From positions 62,001 through 126,000 of the forward strand of contig NZ_VCNP01000045.1 in assembly GCF_006782915.1 (NCBI RefSeq): DNA of 64,000 nucleotides, given 5' to 3'. This DNA comes from Streptomyces calvus. Lineage in GTDB: Bacteria; Actinomycetota; Actinomycetes; Streptomycetales; Streptomycetaceae. Positions 7,834 to 16,817 of this stretch are shown piece by piece. Numbering within the stretch: position 1 is the stretch's first letter; each line of letters starts with the position of its first letter. Below the pieces are notes generated by a model that saw nothing but the letters and a program-made list of their open reading frames with translations, was not told where the DNA came from and ran no database searches. A program made the translations under genes and the position numbers.

Positions 7834-8981
7834 CCCTGCACCTGCCCGACGCCAACGGCACGCTGCGGGCCTACGAGCCCCGCACCGAGCCCCTCGCCGT
7901 CACCGCCGGAGCCCCCTTCACCTCCCGTACGGTCTTCTCCGCCGCGCACGTCGTCGCCGACCCGTACGCCGACACCACCCCCGACTCGCCCGCCGCCGTC
8001 GACTGGGACGCCACCCTCGCCTTCCGCCGCCACCTGTGGTCCCACGGGCTCGGCGTCGCCGAGGCCATGGACACCGCCCAGCGCGGCATGGGCCTGGACT
8101 GGGCGGGCGCGGCCGAGCTGATCCGCCGCTCCGCCGCCGAGGCGAAGGCCGTCGGCGGCCGCATCGCCTGCGGCGTCGGCACCGACCAGCTCACCGCCGG
8201 CAGCCTCGCCGAGGTGCGCGCCGCCTACGAGGAACAGCTCGCGGTCGTCGAGGAGTCCGGCGCGCAGGCCATCCTGATGGCCTCCCGCGCCCTCGCCGCG
8301 ACGGCGCAGGGCCCCGAGGACTACCTGGAGGTCTACGGCCACCTGCTGCGCCAGGCCGCCGAGCCGGTGATCCTGCACTGGCTGGGCCCGATGTTCGACC
8401 CGGCGCTGGAGGGCTACTGGGGCTCCTCCGACCTCGACGCGGCCACCGACACCTTCCTGGAGGTCATCGCCGCCCACCCCGACAAGGTCGACGGCATCAA
8501 GGTCTCCCTGCTGGACGCCCAGCGCGAGATCGACCTGCGCCGCCGCCTCCCGCACGGCGTGCGCTGCTACACCGGCGACGACTTCAACTACCCCGAGCTG
8601 ATCGCCGGCGACGACCAGGGCTTCAGCCACGCCCTGCTCGGCATCTTCGACCCGCTCGGCCCGCTGGCCGCACAGGCGGTCCGCGTCCTCGACACCGGGA
8701 ACACGGACGGCTTCCGCGCCCTCCTCGACCCGACCGTCGAACTCTCCCGCCACCTCTTCCGCGCACCGACCCGCTTCTACAAGACGGGCGTGGTGTTCCT
8801 CGCCTGGCTGGCCGGCCACCAGAGCCACTTCACCATGGTCGGCGGCCTGCAGTCGGCCCGCTCGCTGCCGCACTTCGCCCGCGCCTACGAACTCGCCGAC
8901 GGCCTCGGCCTGTTCCCCGACCCCAAGCTGGCCGAGGAACGCATGAGGACGCTGCTGCACCTGTACGGAGTGACCCCGTGA
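7830..8981 (+). CDS. Dihydrodipicolinate synthase-like protein (DUF993 type)
   Basis: A 383-residue protein; its TIM barrel is of the dihydrodipicolinate synthase/N-acetylneuraminate lyase kind. GLGVAEAMDTAQRGMGLDW, the strand VILHWLGPMFDP and DKVDGIKVSLLDA are visible; the Lys in GIKVSL is the likely Schiff-base residue. The full-length pattern fits the actinobacterial DUF993 family, which regularly accompanies Gfo/Idh dehydrogenases and sugar isomerases. It probably cleaves or rearranges a 2-keto acid intermediate. The GTG start at 7830 overlaps the previous stop by GTGA. Confidence 0.82.
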   Translation: MTLHLPDANGTLRAYEPRTEPLAVTAGAPFTSRTVFSAAHVVADPYADTTPDSPAAVDWDATLAFRRHLWSHGLGVAEAMDTAQRGMGLDWAGAAELIRRSAAEAKAVGGRIACGVGTDQLTAGSLAEVRAAYEEQLAVVEESGAQAILMASRALAATAQGPEDYLEVYGHLLRQAAEPVILHWLGPMFDPALEGYWGSSDLDAATDTFLEVIAAHPDKVDGIKVSLLDAQREIDLRRRLPHGVRCYTGDDFNYPELIAGDDQGFSHALLGIFDPLGPLAAQAVRVLDTGNTDGFRALLDPTVELSRHLFRAPTRFYKTGVVFLAWLAGHQSHFTMVGGLQSARSLPHFARAYELADGLGLFPDPKLAEERMRTLLHLYGVTP

Positions 8982-9808
8982 CCGACCTCGCGCGCTTCAG
9001 CATCAACCAGATGACGGTCAAGCAGCTCGCGCTGCCGGAACTCGTCGACGCCTGCCGGGAACTGGGCGTGCCGGGCGTGGGCCTGTGGCGCGAGCCGGTG
9101 CAGGCGTACGGCGTGGAGGCCGCGGCGAAGCTCGTGCGCGACGCGGGCCTGACGGTCACCACGCTGTGCCGGGGCGGCTTCCTCACCGCGATCGACGCCG
9201 GTGAGCGGGCCGCCGCCCTGGCCGACAACCGGCGTGCCGTGGACGAGGCGGCCACGCTCGGCACCGACACGCTGGTCCTGGTCTCCGGCGGCCTGCCGGC
9301 CGGGTCCAAGGACCTGCGCGGCGCCCGGGAACGCATCGCGGACGCCCTCGCCGAACTCGGCCCCTACGCCGAGGACCACGGGGTGAAACTGGCCATCGAG
9401 CCGCTCCACCCGATGTTCGCCTCCGACCGGTGCGTGGTCTCCACCCTCGCCCAGGCCCTCGACATCGCCGAACGCTTCCCCGCCCACCAGGTCGGCGTCA
9501 CCGTCGACACGTACCACATCTGGTGGGACGACACCGCGCCGGTGCAGATCGCCCGCGCCGGCGCCCAGGGCCGCATCCACACCTTCCAGCTCGCCGACTG
9601 GATCACCCCGCTGCCCGAGGGCGTGCTCAACGGCCGCGGCCAGATCGGCGACGGCGCGGTCGACATGCGGGAGTGGAAGCGTTACGTGGAGGCGGCCGGC
9701 TACACCGGCGCCATCGAGGTCGAACTGTTCAACGACGCACTGTGGGCCCGCGACGGACGCGAGGTGCTCGCCGAGACGGCCGCGCGGTTCGTGGAGCACG
9801 CCGGGTGA
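8978..9808 (+). CDS. Sugar phosphate isomerase/epimerase (TIM barrel)
   Basis: A 276-residue xylose isomerase-like TIM barrel. Metal ligands are visible in KLAIEPLHPMF (Glu), GVTVDTYHIWWDD (Asp, His), IHTFQLADW and AIEVELFN (Glu). The GTG start at 8978 overlaps the previous gene's stop by 4 bases, so all three genes are coupled. It likely isomerises the same sugar substrate handled by the dehydrogenase. Its last 47 coding bases (9758-9804) recur, with one mismatch, at 23242-23288 beyond the type VII secretion locus. The gene therefore appears to be the integration target of that block, and its end is intact. Confidence 0.88.
   Translation: MTDLARFSINQMTVKQLALPELVDACRELGVPGVGLWREPVQAYGVEAAAKLVRDAGLTVTTLCRGGFLTAIDAGERAAALADNRRAVDEAATLGTDTLVLVSGGLPAGSKDLRGARERIADALAELGPYAEDHGVKLAIEPLHPMFASDRCVVSTLAQALDIAERFPAHQVGVTVDTYHIWWDDTAPVQIARAGAQGRIHTFQLADWITPLPEGVLNGRGQIGDGAVDMREWKRYVEAAGYTGAIEVELFNDALWARDGREVLAETAARFVEHAG
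9758..9804 (+). repeat. Left copy of 47-bp direct repeat (attL-like)
   Basis: The 3' coding end of the isomerase gene, encoding REVLAETAARFVEHAG. It matches 23242-23288 in the same orientation at 46 of 47 positions. The two copies enclose the whole type VII secretion block. Confidence 0.85.
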
Positions 9809-9892
9809 GGTCCGCCGCGCGCTGAGGCCCTGGGTACGGGCATCCGGACACGGTGCGGCCGGGCGCACGTACCCGGGGCGCGGAGCGTGCCG

Positions 9893-11296
9893 TCAGGCTC
9901 CCGCACCCGGCGCACCGGCCCGCAGATGTGCCGCCAGACGGCGCAGCTCGACGAGGGCACCGGCGTCCGACCCGTCGCCCAGCGGGTAGTGCAGGGCCGG
10001 CTCGGAGGCGGGTCCCAGGGCGACCGGCCGTACCGCGACGGGCGGGCGACGGGCGTGGGTGAGGCCGATGCCCCGCACGTCCCGCGCACCGAGCGTGAAG
10101 GCGACCGGGACGGGCGGCGCCTGGAGCACGGGAGCCGTGGTGAGGTCGCGGGCGGCCCGCCGCACCGACGCCAGCATCGTCGTCAGGCCGTGCTCCGCGA
10201 CGAGACGCTCGGCGAGGGGTTCGATCGCCTCCAGGGGCGGTTCCTCACCCTCCCCGTACCCGAGGGTGAGCGTCACGTCCTGCTCGACGCCGGCGGTGGT
10301 CCGCGTGACCCGGATCCACGCCAGCCCGGGCCGGTCGGGGTGTCCTGTCACGATCACATGGGTCGGCTCGGGGGCCCGGTTGCGGGCCAGGCCGGTCAGC
10401 CGACGGGGCGACCAGGGCAGGTTGACCGGTTCCGCGGTGCCCCAGCCGGCCGGCGCCGAGCCGGTGAGCGCACGCCAGGCCGTCTCGAGCGCTTCCCCCA
10501 GGACGGTGTCCTCGTGCGCGGGGAGCGTCGTACGGAACGCCACGACGAGCTGCCGGTCGCTCGACGGGGACGTCCGGCCGAACGCCTCGGCGACCGAGGC
10601 CGTGCCGTCCGCCCCGAGCGCGGGCGTGAACGTCCCGTCCTGCCAGCGCAGCACCGCCCCGGACAGGCCGTCGTAGTAGCCCTGTGCCGGGTCCTGGACG
10701 ACCCAGCGGTTGGGCACCTGGAGGAGGGTGGCGCGGGCCGGGGCACTGAGCCGGACGTGCGGTGGGGTGACGATCTGCAGGGCACGGCCCGACTCGGAGG
10801 TGTCGCGCAGCACCTCGGAGAGCCAGGTGGTCAACGCCAGCACGGGCCGATCGGACAGGACGACGGCCGTGCTGTCGGTGAGGACGTCCACGACCGGCTG
10901 CCCGTCGTCCGGCGCGACCGCCGCACGAACGTCCACGACCCCGGTACCCGCCGCCGACTCGGGCCAGGTGCTGCCGCCCAGCAGCAGGGCGAGCCGCCCG
11001 CACACCGATCCCGCCAGCCGTTCGGCCTCGGGCACGGCACCGGAGGCCCGGGCCTCGGTCCACCAGAACGGCGCGGGCACCTCCTGCCCGAGCAGCCGTT
11101 CGGCCTCCCCGTGGACCTGGACCAGAAGCGGGGCCTCCACGGACACGAGGGGCCTGCCGTCCGGGGCGCACAGCCGCAGCACCGCGCCCGCGGAGTCGGC
11201 GGTCACGGCCGCCTCGGGCCCGCCCGCGTACAGGCCGGCCAGCAGGGCCCAGGTGTCCGGCATCTTCGGGGTGAGGGCGATGACGTCCTTGGTCAC
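9893..11296 (-). CDS. Type VII secretion-associated protein (DUF6177-like)
   Basis: A 467-residue soluble protein without signal peptide or membrane segments. It reads as two lobes: an N-terminal part (MTKDVIALTPKMPDTWALLAGLYAGGPEA) and a C-terminal part with repeated strand patterns ending in an Ala-rich tail. No catalytic motif is recognised. Its position, directly after and overlapping the EccC gene by GTGA, fits the DUF6177 family seen next to EccC in actinomycete loci (recalled, not searched). It may be an EccC or substrate chaperone, comparable in place to EspG, but that is inference. The start is the GTG at 11296. Confidence 0.65.
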   Translation of the reverse strand: MTKDVIALTPKMPDTWALLAGLYAGGPEAAVTADSAGAVLRLCAPDGRPLVSVEAPLLVQVHGEAERLLGQEVPAPFWWTEARASGAVPEAERLAGSVCGRLALLLGGSTWPESAAGTGVVDVRAAVAPDDGQPVVDVLTDSTAVVLSDRPVLALTTWLSEVLRDTSESGRALQIVTPPHVRLSAPARATLLQVPNRWVVQDPAQGYYDGLSGAVLRWQDGTFTPALGADGTASVAEAFGRTSPSSDRQLVVAFRTTLPAHEDTVLGEALETAWRALTGSAPAGWGTAEPVNLPWSPRRLTGLARNRAPEPTHVIVTGHPDRPGLAWIRVTRTTAGVEQDVTLTLGYGEGEEPPLEAIEPLAERLVAEHGLTTMLASVRRAARDLTTAPVLQAPPVPVAFTLGARDVRGIGLTHARRPPVAVRPVALGPASEPALHYPLGDGSDAGALVELRRLAAHLRAGAPGAGA

Positions 11297-14200
11297 GACT
11301 GTTCCTCCTCGGCTCCGATCAGGGCGGTCTGGACGAGCCGGTGCTGCCGGCCGCGGCGGACCAGGGTGCCGCGGCCGGGTGGCTGCGGGGAGGCGTACAG
11401 GCCGGGGAAGAGCTGTCCCTCGGTGCGGTCGCCGGTCATCACCAGGGCGGTGGAGCCCGTCTCGCGCAGGGTGGTCAGCAGCGGCTCGTACAGCGCGCGG
11501 GAGGCTCCCGCGGTGCGGCGTGCCAGGACGAAGTGCAGGCCGATGTCCTGCGCGGAGGAGACGTACGGCAGGAAGGGCGCGAGGGGCTGCTGTCCGGCGG
11601 TGGTGAGGATGTCGTAGTCGTCGACGAGGATGACGATCCGCGGGCCCCGGAAAGCGGGCTCGCCGGTCTCGGGCGCGTCCGGGTCGGCGGTCTCCGGCAT
11701 CCTCTTCTGCAGTTCGGCGGCGATGCCCGTGGACAGGGCGGCGGCGAGCGCGGCGTTGTGGGCGTAGCCGCCCCGGTACGGCTCCGGGACGACGCCGCGC
11801 AGGCCGCGGCGCGGGTCGAAGACGCCGAAGACCAGCTCGTCGTCGGAGTACCGCTCGACGAGCCCGGCGACGATCAGCTTCAGCAGGTTCGTCTTGCCGC
11901 ACTCGTTGTCGCCGAGGACCAGCAGGTGCTGGTCGCCGCCGAAGAGGTCGAGCAGCACGGGCGCCAGGGCGTCCTGGTCGAGGCCGAGGGGTATCCGCCG
12001 CGGTTCGGCGGCCGGCGAGGGCAGCCGGGTCGCCGGCAGCCGGGCCGGCAGTACCCGCACCGGGGCGGCGGGTTCGCCGTGCCAGGTGGCGCTGACGGTC
12101 CGGGCCGCCTCGTCCAGCGCCGGGCCCAGGTCGCCGGTCGTGGGCGAGCCGTCGATACGGGGCAGGGCGGCCTGCGCGAACAGCTTGCCGTCGGTGAGCA
12201 CCCGGCCGGGCACGTCCGGCGAGAGGGTCTCGGAGAGCTTGCGGTCGACGGAGGAGTCGGCGGGGTCGTTCAGGCGCAGCTCGACGCGGGTGCCGAAGAG
12301 CGACTGGGTGGCGATGCGGACGTCGTTCCAGCGCAGCATGCCCGCCACCACGTGGATGCCGTAGCCGCCGCCCCGCTTCAGCAGGTCGGCGACCGGCTCG
12401 TCCAGGTCGGCGAAGTCGTCGCGCAGCGCGCCGAAGCCGTCGATCACGAGGACGACGTCGGTGGAGCCGAGCTGCGGCAGCCGACCCTGGGCGCGGAGAC
12501 CGCGGAGCTGGTCGACGGAGTCGATGCCGTGCTCGCGGAAGACCGTCTCGCGTTCGTCGAGCATGGCGCGCACCTCGGCCACCGTACGGGCCGCGCGCTC
12601 ACGGTCGGCCCGTCCGGCGATCCCGCCGACGTGCGGCAGGGCGGCCGTCGCCGACAGGCCGCCACCGACCAGGTCCAGGCCGTACACGGCGACGTCGCGG
12701 GGCGTGTGGGTGACCGCCAGGGACAGCACGAGGGTCCGCAGCAGGGTGGTCTTGCCGGACTGGGGGCCGCCGATCACGGCCACGTGACCGCCGGCCGTGG
12801 TCAGGTCCAGCACCCACTGGCCCTGCCACTGACGGGCCGGGTCGTCGAGCACGCCGAGCGGCACCCGCATCCCGCCGGTGGCGCGCGCCAGGTGCAGTCC
12901 GCGCTCGGAGACCCGGACCGGTCCGGCGGCGGCGTCCAGGGTGACGGCGTCGGGCAGCGGGGGCAGCCATATACGGCGCACGGCGGGGGCGGCGCCGGCG
13001 AGCCGGTCGACCATGAGGGACAGGACGCTGGGGCCGGTCTCCCGCCGGGTGGCGGCGGGTTCCTCCGCCGGCTCCTCGGTCCGCCCCGCGGTGTTGTACG
13101 CCGGGTAGGGCAGGGCGAGCGGCTCCTCGCCCCGCTGCTCGCGAGCCACCGGGCCGCGGTGTGCGCCGGAGACGTACCCGGCCTTGAACCGTTCGTAGGT
13201 GGAGGTGTCGACCTTGAGGTAGCCGAATCCGGGCAGGGGCGGCAGATGGAAGGCGTCGGTGGTGTCGAGGACGGTGCGGGACTCGTCGGCCGAGAAGGTC
13301 CGCAGGCCCAGCCGGTACGACAGGTAGGTGTCCAGGCCCTTGAGCTTGCCGCCCTCGATGCGCTGGCTGGACAGCAGCAGGTGGACGCCGATGGAGCGGC
13401 CGATGCGGCCGATGGACAGGAACAGGTCGATGAAGTCCGGCTTCGCGGTGAGGAGTTCACCGAACTCGTCGATGACGACGAACAGGTGCGGAAGCGGTTC
13501 GAGGTCCGGCCTCCGCGTCGCGCGCAGCACGGCGTAGTGACCGATGTCGGCGACGTTGCCGGCGTCCTTCAGGACCTGCTGGCGGCGCTTGACCTCGCCG
13601 GCGAGGCTGGTGTGGACGCGTTCGACGAGCCCGGCCCGGTTCTCCAGGTTGGTGATCATCCCGGCGGTGTGGGGGAGTTCGGTGAAGGGGGCGAACGTGG
13701 CGCCGCCCTTGTAGTCGACCAGGACGAGCGCCAGGTCCTCGGGGGAGTGGGTGGTGACCAGGGCGAGGACGAGGGTGCGCAGCAGTTCGCTCTTGCCCGA
13801 TCCGGTCGCGCCCACGCACAGTCCGTGCGGGCCCATGCCGAGCTGCGAGGACTCCTTCAGGTCCAGCAGGACCGGATCGTGGCGGTCCGTCAGCCCGATG
13901 GGTACGCGGAGGAAGTCGCGTTCGCCGCGCGGTTTCCACAGGGCGGTCAGGTCCAGGTCGGCGGGGTCGGTGATGCCGAGGAGCGCGGGGAAGTCGACCG
14001 GCCCGGTGACGGGGCTGCCCTCGGCGGCGGCGGACTCCGGCGACAGTCGCAGCGGGGCCAGCAGCCGGGCCATGCCCTCCGCCCCGGCCGCGGTGACCGG
14101 GTCGACGGTGCCCTCGGCGGCGGTGACCGGTGCGGTGGCGTCCTCGGTGGCGGAGCCGCGAAGGTCCTCGACGACCACCCGCTCGCCGTGGACGGTGATG

Positions 14201-15306
14201 CGCACGCCCACCTCGTCCGGCTCGTGGACCTGCTCCTCGAGGAGGTGCAGCACGGTGACGCCCATGTCCGGCAGGCCGACCGCCGAGTCCGGGCGCGGGA
14301 GTTCCGCGGCCGGCTCGCCGTGGGCGTCGACGACCACCAGCAGCCGGCCCGCCAGCCGCAGTGCGTTCCGGTCGGCGAGCCCGCGCCGTACCTCCGCCGC
14401 GTACGCGGACTGCCGGCCCAGCTCGTGCCGGAGCAGCCCGGCCAGCTGTACGAGATCGGGCGCGATGCGACGGGCGGCCACCGGACCGTCGTGCGCCTGC
14501 GGATCCAGCACGTGCGGCAGCCACTTCGCCCACTCCCACTCGGCCAGCCGTTCGCCGGGCACGGCCAGGGCGAGCGCGACGTCGTCGGGAGCGTGCGTCA
14601 CCGCCGTCTGCACCAGCAGGGCCCGGGCGACCCGCAGGACGTCCTCCCGGTCGCCGACGACGCTGACGTTCCCGGCGCGGTCCAACGGCACGGTCAAGGG
14701 CATGTCGGCGGCCGTGGCGAACCGGCGCTGCAGGGCGCGGGCCTCGTTGAGCATGAACGGGTCCGGCGGCGTCAGCACCCCGCCGGCGCCGCTCTGCTGG
14801 ATCACCGGCTCCTGCACCGGTACGTCACCGAGACCGACCCGCACCCGCAGGAAGTCGGCGTCCCGGCGCCGCCGCTCCCACAGCCGGGCCGGGTCCCGCA
14901 CCAGGTCGTACAACGCCTCCGGCGCCGGGTTCAGCTCACGCTCGGCGTCCCGGCGCCGCCGCTCCGCGGCGCCGAGTTCCTCCCGCAGTTCCTCCAGGTA
15001 CTCCAGGTAGCGCTCACGTTGGGTGCGCCGGGTGCGCTGCGCCTTGCCGCGCTGCGACAGGAACAGCGCCACCGCGCCCAGCAGCGCGAAGACCAGCACG
15101 ATCGCGCCCACCACCGCGAACCGGCTGTTGCGGATCACGGTCATCATGACCACGGAGCCCATGACACCGGCCATCGGCAGCAGGGCGGTGGCCGCGTTGC
15201 CGGCCTTCCCCTCGGGCAGGTTGGGCGGCGCTTCGACCGTACGGGGCCGGGCGGGTTCCGGGGGGCGGGTGCTGCGGGCGGGCCGGTGGACGATTCTCAG
15301 GGTCAC
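11293..15306 (-). CDS. eccC: Type VII secretion ATPase EccC (fused EccCa/EccCb)
   Basis: A 1337-residue FtsK/SpoIIIE-type motor of the ESX system. Two membrane helices lie near residues 47-85, followed by a charged coiled coil. Three ATPase domains have Walker A motifs GATGSGKSE (about 499), GGPQSGKTT (about 844) and GDNECGKTN (about 1130); the last is degenerate, with Glu-Cys in place of Ser-Gly. Walker B-like strands are HLFVVIDEFGEL and VVLVIDGFG. It drives export of WXG100-type substrates. The start is the GTG at 15306 (VTLRIVHRPARS), with GGAGTAG upstream; the 35 codons before it are Pro-rich low complexity. It is coupled to the DUF6177-like gene. Confidence 0.93.
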   Translation of the reverse strand: MTLRIVHRPARSTRPPEPARPRTVEAPPNLPEGKAGNAATALLPMAGVMGSVVMMTVIRNSRFAVVGAIVLVFALLGAVALFLSQRGKAQRTRRTQRERYLEYLEELREELGAAERRRRDAERELNPAPEALYDLVRDPARLWERRRRDADFLRVRVGLGDVPVQEPVIQQSGAGGVLTPPDPFMLNEARALQRRFATAADMPLTVPLDRAGNVSVVGDREDVLRVARALLVQTAVTHAPDDVALALAVPGERLAEWEWAKWLPHVLDPQAHDGPVAARRIAPDLVQLAGLLRHELGRQSAYAAEVRRGLADRNALRLAGRLLVVVDAHGEPAAELPRPDSAVGLPDMGVTVLHLLEEQVHEPDEVGVRITVHGERVVVEDLRGSATEDATAPVTAAEGTVDPVTAAGAEGMARLLAPLRLSPESAAAEGSPVTGPVDFPALLGITDPADLDLTALWKPRGERDFLRVPIGLTDRHDPVLLDLKESSQLGMGPHGLCVGATGSGKSELLRTLVLALVTTHSPEDLALVLVDYKGGATFAPFTELPHTAGMITNLENRAGLVERVHTSLAGEVKRRQQVLKDAGNVADIGHYAVLRATRRPDLEPLPHLFVVIDEFGELLTAKPDFIDLFLSIGRIGRSIGVHLLLSSQRIEGGKLKGLDTYLSYRLGLRTFSADESRTVLDTTDAFHLPPLPGFGYLKVDTSTYERFKAGYVSGAHRGPVAREQRGEEPLALPYPAYNTAGRTEEPAEEPAATRRETGPSVLSLMVDRLAGAAPAVRRIWLPPLPDAVTLDAAAGPVRVSERGLHLARATGGMRVPLGVLDDPARQWQGQWVLDLTTAGGHVAVIGGPQSGKTTLLRTLVLSLAVTHTPRDVAVYGLDLVGGGLSATAALPHVGGIAGRADRERAARTVAEVRAMLDERETVFREHGIDSVDQLRGLRAQGRLPQLGSTDVVLVIDGFGALRDDFADLDEPVADLLKRGGGYGIHVVAGMLRWNDVRIATQSLFGTRVELRLNDPADSSVDRKLSETLSPDVPGRVLTDGKLFAQAALPRIDGSPTTGDLGPALDEAARTVSATWHGEPAAPVRVLPARLPATRLPSPAAEPRRIPLGLDQDALAPVLLDLFGGDQHLLVLGDNECGKTNLLKLIVAGLVERYSDDELVFGVFDPRRGLRGVVPEPYRGGYAHNAALAAALSTGIAAELQKRMPETADPDAPETGEPAFRGPRIVILVDDYDILTTAGQQPLAPFLPYVSSAQDIGLHFVLARRTAGASRALYEPLLTTLRETGSTALVMTGDRTEGQLFPGLYASPQPPGRGTLVRRGRQHRLVQTALIGAEEEQS

Positions 15307-15436
15307 GGGCGGGCTACTCCGGAGCGGGTCGTGACGGAGGAGGGGCGGGACGGGCAGTGGCGGAGGGGCGGGGGATGGCGGAGGGACTGGCGGTGGCGGA
15401 GGGGCGGGCACGGGCCGGTGCGCACCGGCCGGATGC

Positions 15437-16804
15437 TCATCGCACCCTCACCGCGCGCCCCATCACCTCGGCGGCCAGCCGCAGGACGGCCTGCTGGGTG
15501 GCGTGCGACAGGAGGTCGGTGCGGATGGGGCCGCCGCCGGCCAGATGACGGTCGTACGGCACGGCGACGACGGTGACGCCGGCCTCCTTGAGATGCCCCG
15601 CGGCCGTCTTGCCGTCGAGGAGCGTGTCGGGGGTGTTCGACACCAGTGCCACGACCGTCGTGGCCAGCGCGGAATGCGGCAACCGCGCCAGCCAGTCCAG
15701 CACCTGACGGGTCGCGCCGACTCCTTCCGCGGTGGTCGGCGCGACCACCACCCGGGCGTGCGCGGTGTCCATGGCCGTACGGGCCACCTCGCCGGGCAGC
15801 GTCTCGCAGTCGGCCACGGTCACGGCGAAGTAGCGGCGCAACGCCAGCGTCACCTTGCGGTACGACGTCATGTCGAGCGGCGGACCGACCTGTCCCCGGC
15901 CGGCGGGCAGCAGCCAGCCGCCGTCCGACACCGGGACCAGGTAGCCGGTGACGTCCGTCAGTTGCATGGAGGGGTGGAGGATCGGCGCGAGATCGGCGCA
16001 CGTCCAGCGCACGGCCTCCGCGCCCATGCGCACCGGCAGGGTGCCCAGAGCGGTGTCCGCCTCCAGGGTCAGCACCGGGTCGTGCCGGTAGTGGTTGAGG
16101 GTGCGCCCGAGCAACGCGGAGACGGTGGACTTGCCGACGCCGCCACGGATGGAGGTGACGGCCACCACCCGGCCCGTGGTGACGGGCTGCTGCAACTCGC
16201 GGGCGATCCGGGTCTGTTCGGCGACGTCCTGGTTGACGGACGAGGTGAGCTTACGCAGGGCCCTCCCCGTGCGCCGGGTCACGGAGTCGCCGTGCAGCGG
16301 ACGGCCCAGGGCGAGGAGGAGACGGGGATCGAGGGTGGGGGAGGACTCGGGGGCGGGGGAGGCGGGGAGGCGGGGGTCGCGGACGGGGACGGAGGGCGTC
16401 GCGGGCCGCTCCGGCTCCGGCCCGGCGGCGGCCGGGGTGCCGGACAGGCGGGCCGGGGACGCGGGGCCGTCCGGAGCGCGGGGCGCGGACGAAGGCACCG
16501 GACCGGGGACCTGCGGGCCGGGCACGTCGTCGGCGCCCGCCTCCGGCGCCGTGGCCTCTTCCGGCGCCGTGGCCTCTTCCGGCGCCGTGGCCTCTTCCGG
16601 CGCCGTGGCCGGGGGCCGTGCGGGCGCGGGGTGAACGAGCCGCAGCGTGGGCTCGCCGGGCCGGGCCGAGGCCGGCCCTCTGCCGTCACCGGCACCGGTC
16701 TCCGAAGGGCTGCTTCCCCCGGCGCCGCCCAGCTCCCGCAGCACGTTCCGCTGCCAGTCGCCGCCTGCCGACGGCTGCTCGCGCCTCTGCTCCCCCTGCG
16801 TCAT
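15437..16804 (-). CDS. MinD/ParA-like ATPase of the T7SS locus
   Basis: A 455-residue protein. A disordered Pro/Ala/Glu-rich half (to about residue 170) is followed by a P-loop ATPase domain. The deviant Walker A is in VTSIRGGVGKSTVSALLGR (near 213-225), and VADCETLPGEVARTAM is the switch/Walker B-like segment. Such MinD-like ATPases with long disordered N-termini occur in actinomycete T7SS loci, where they may position the apparatus. Near residues 65-87 the N-terminal half contains four tandem ATAPEE units, encoded by an 18-bp DNA repeat. It begins 13 bases after eccD, so the two are co-transcribed. Confidence 0.85.
   Translation of the reverse strand: MTQGEQRREQPSAGGDWQRNVLRELGGAGGSSPSETGAGDGRGPASARPGEPTLRLVHPAPARPPATAPEEATAPEEATAPEEATAPEAGADDVPGPQVPGPVPSSAPRAPDGPASPARLSGTPAAAGPEPERPATPSVPVRDPRLPASPAPESSPTLDPRLLLALGRPLHGDSVTRRTGRALRKLTSSVNQDVAEQTRIARELQQPVTTGRVVAVTSIRGGVGKSTVSALLGRTLNHYRHDPVLTLEADTALGTLPVRMGAEAVRWTCADLAPILHPSMQLTDVTGYLVPVSDGGWLLPAGRGQVGPPLDMTSYRKVTLALRRYFAVTVADCETLPGEVARTAMDTAHARVVVAPTTAEGVGATRQVLDWLARLPHSALATTVVALVSNTPDTLLDGKTAAGHLKEAGVTVVAVPYDRHLAGGGPIRTDLLSHATQQAVLRLAAEVMGRAVRVR
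16542..16610. repeat. 18-bp tandem repeat inside the MinD-like gene
   Basis: TCCGGCGCCGTGGCCTCT occurs three times plus a 15-base fourth copy. It encodes ATAPEE units on the minus strand. Copy-number changes would stay in frame. Confidence 0.9.
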
Positions 16805-16817
16805 GCGGCCGTGCCTC

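Noticed and set aside
15307..15411. N-terminal extension of EccC by 35 residues
   Set aside because: The extension is Pro-rich low complexity from a repeated GGCGGAGGGGCGGG sequence; the GTG at 15306 has a good ribosome-binding site and a family-like start.
11341..15576. 1411-residue plus-strand ORF opposite eccC
   Set aside because: GC-driven shadow, Gly/Val/Arg/Gln-rich; the minus strand encodes three P-loop ATPase domains.
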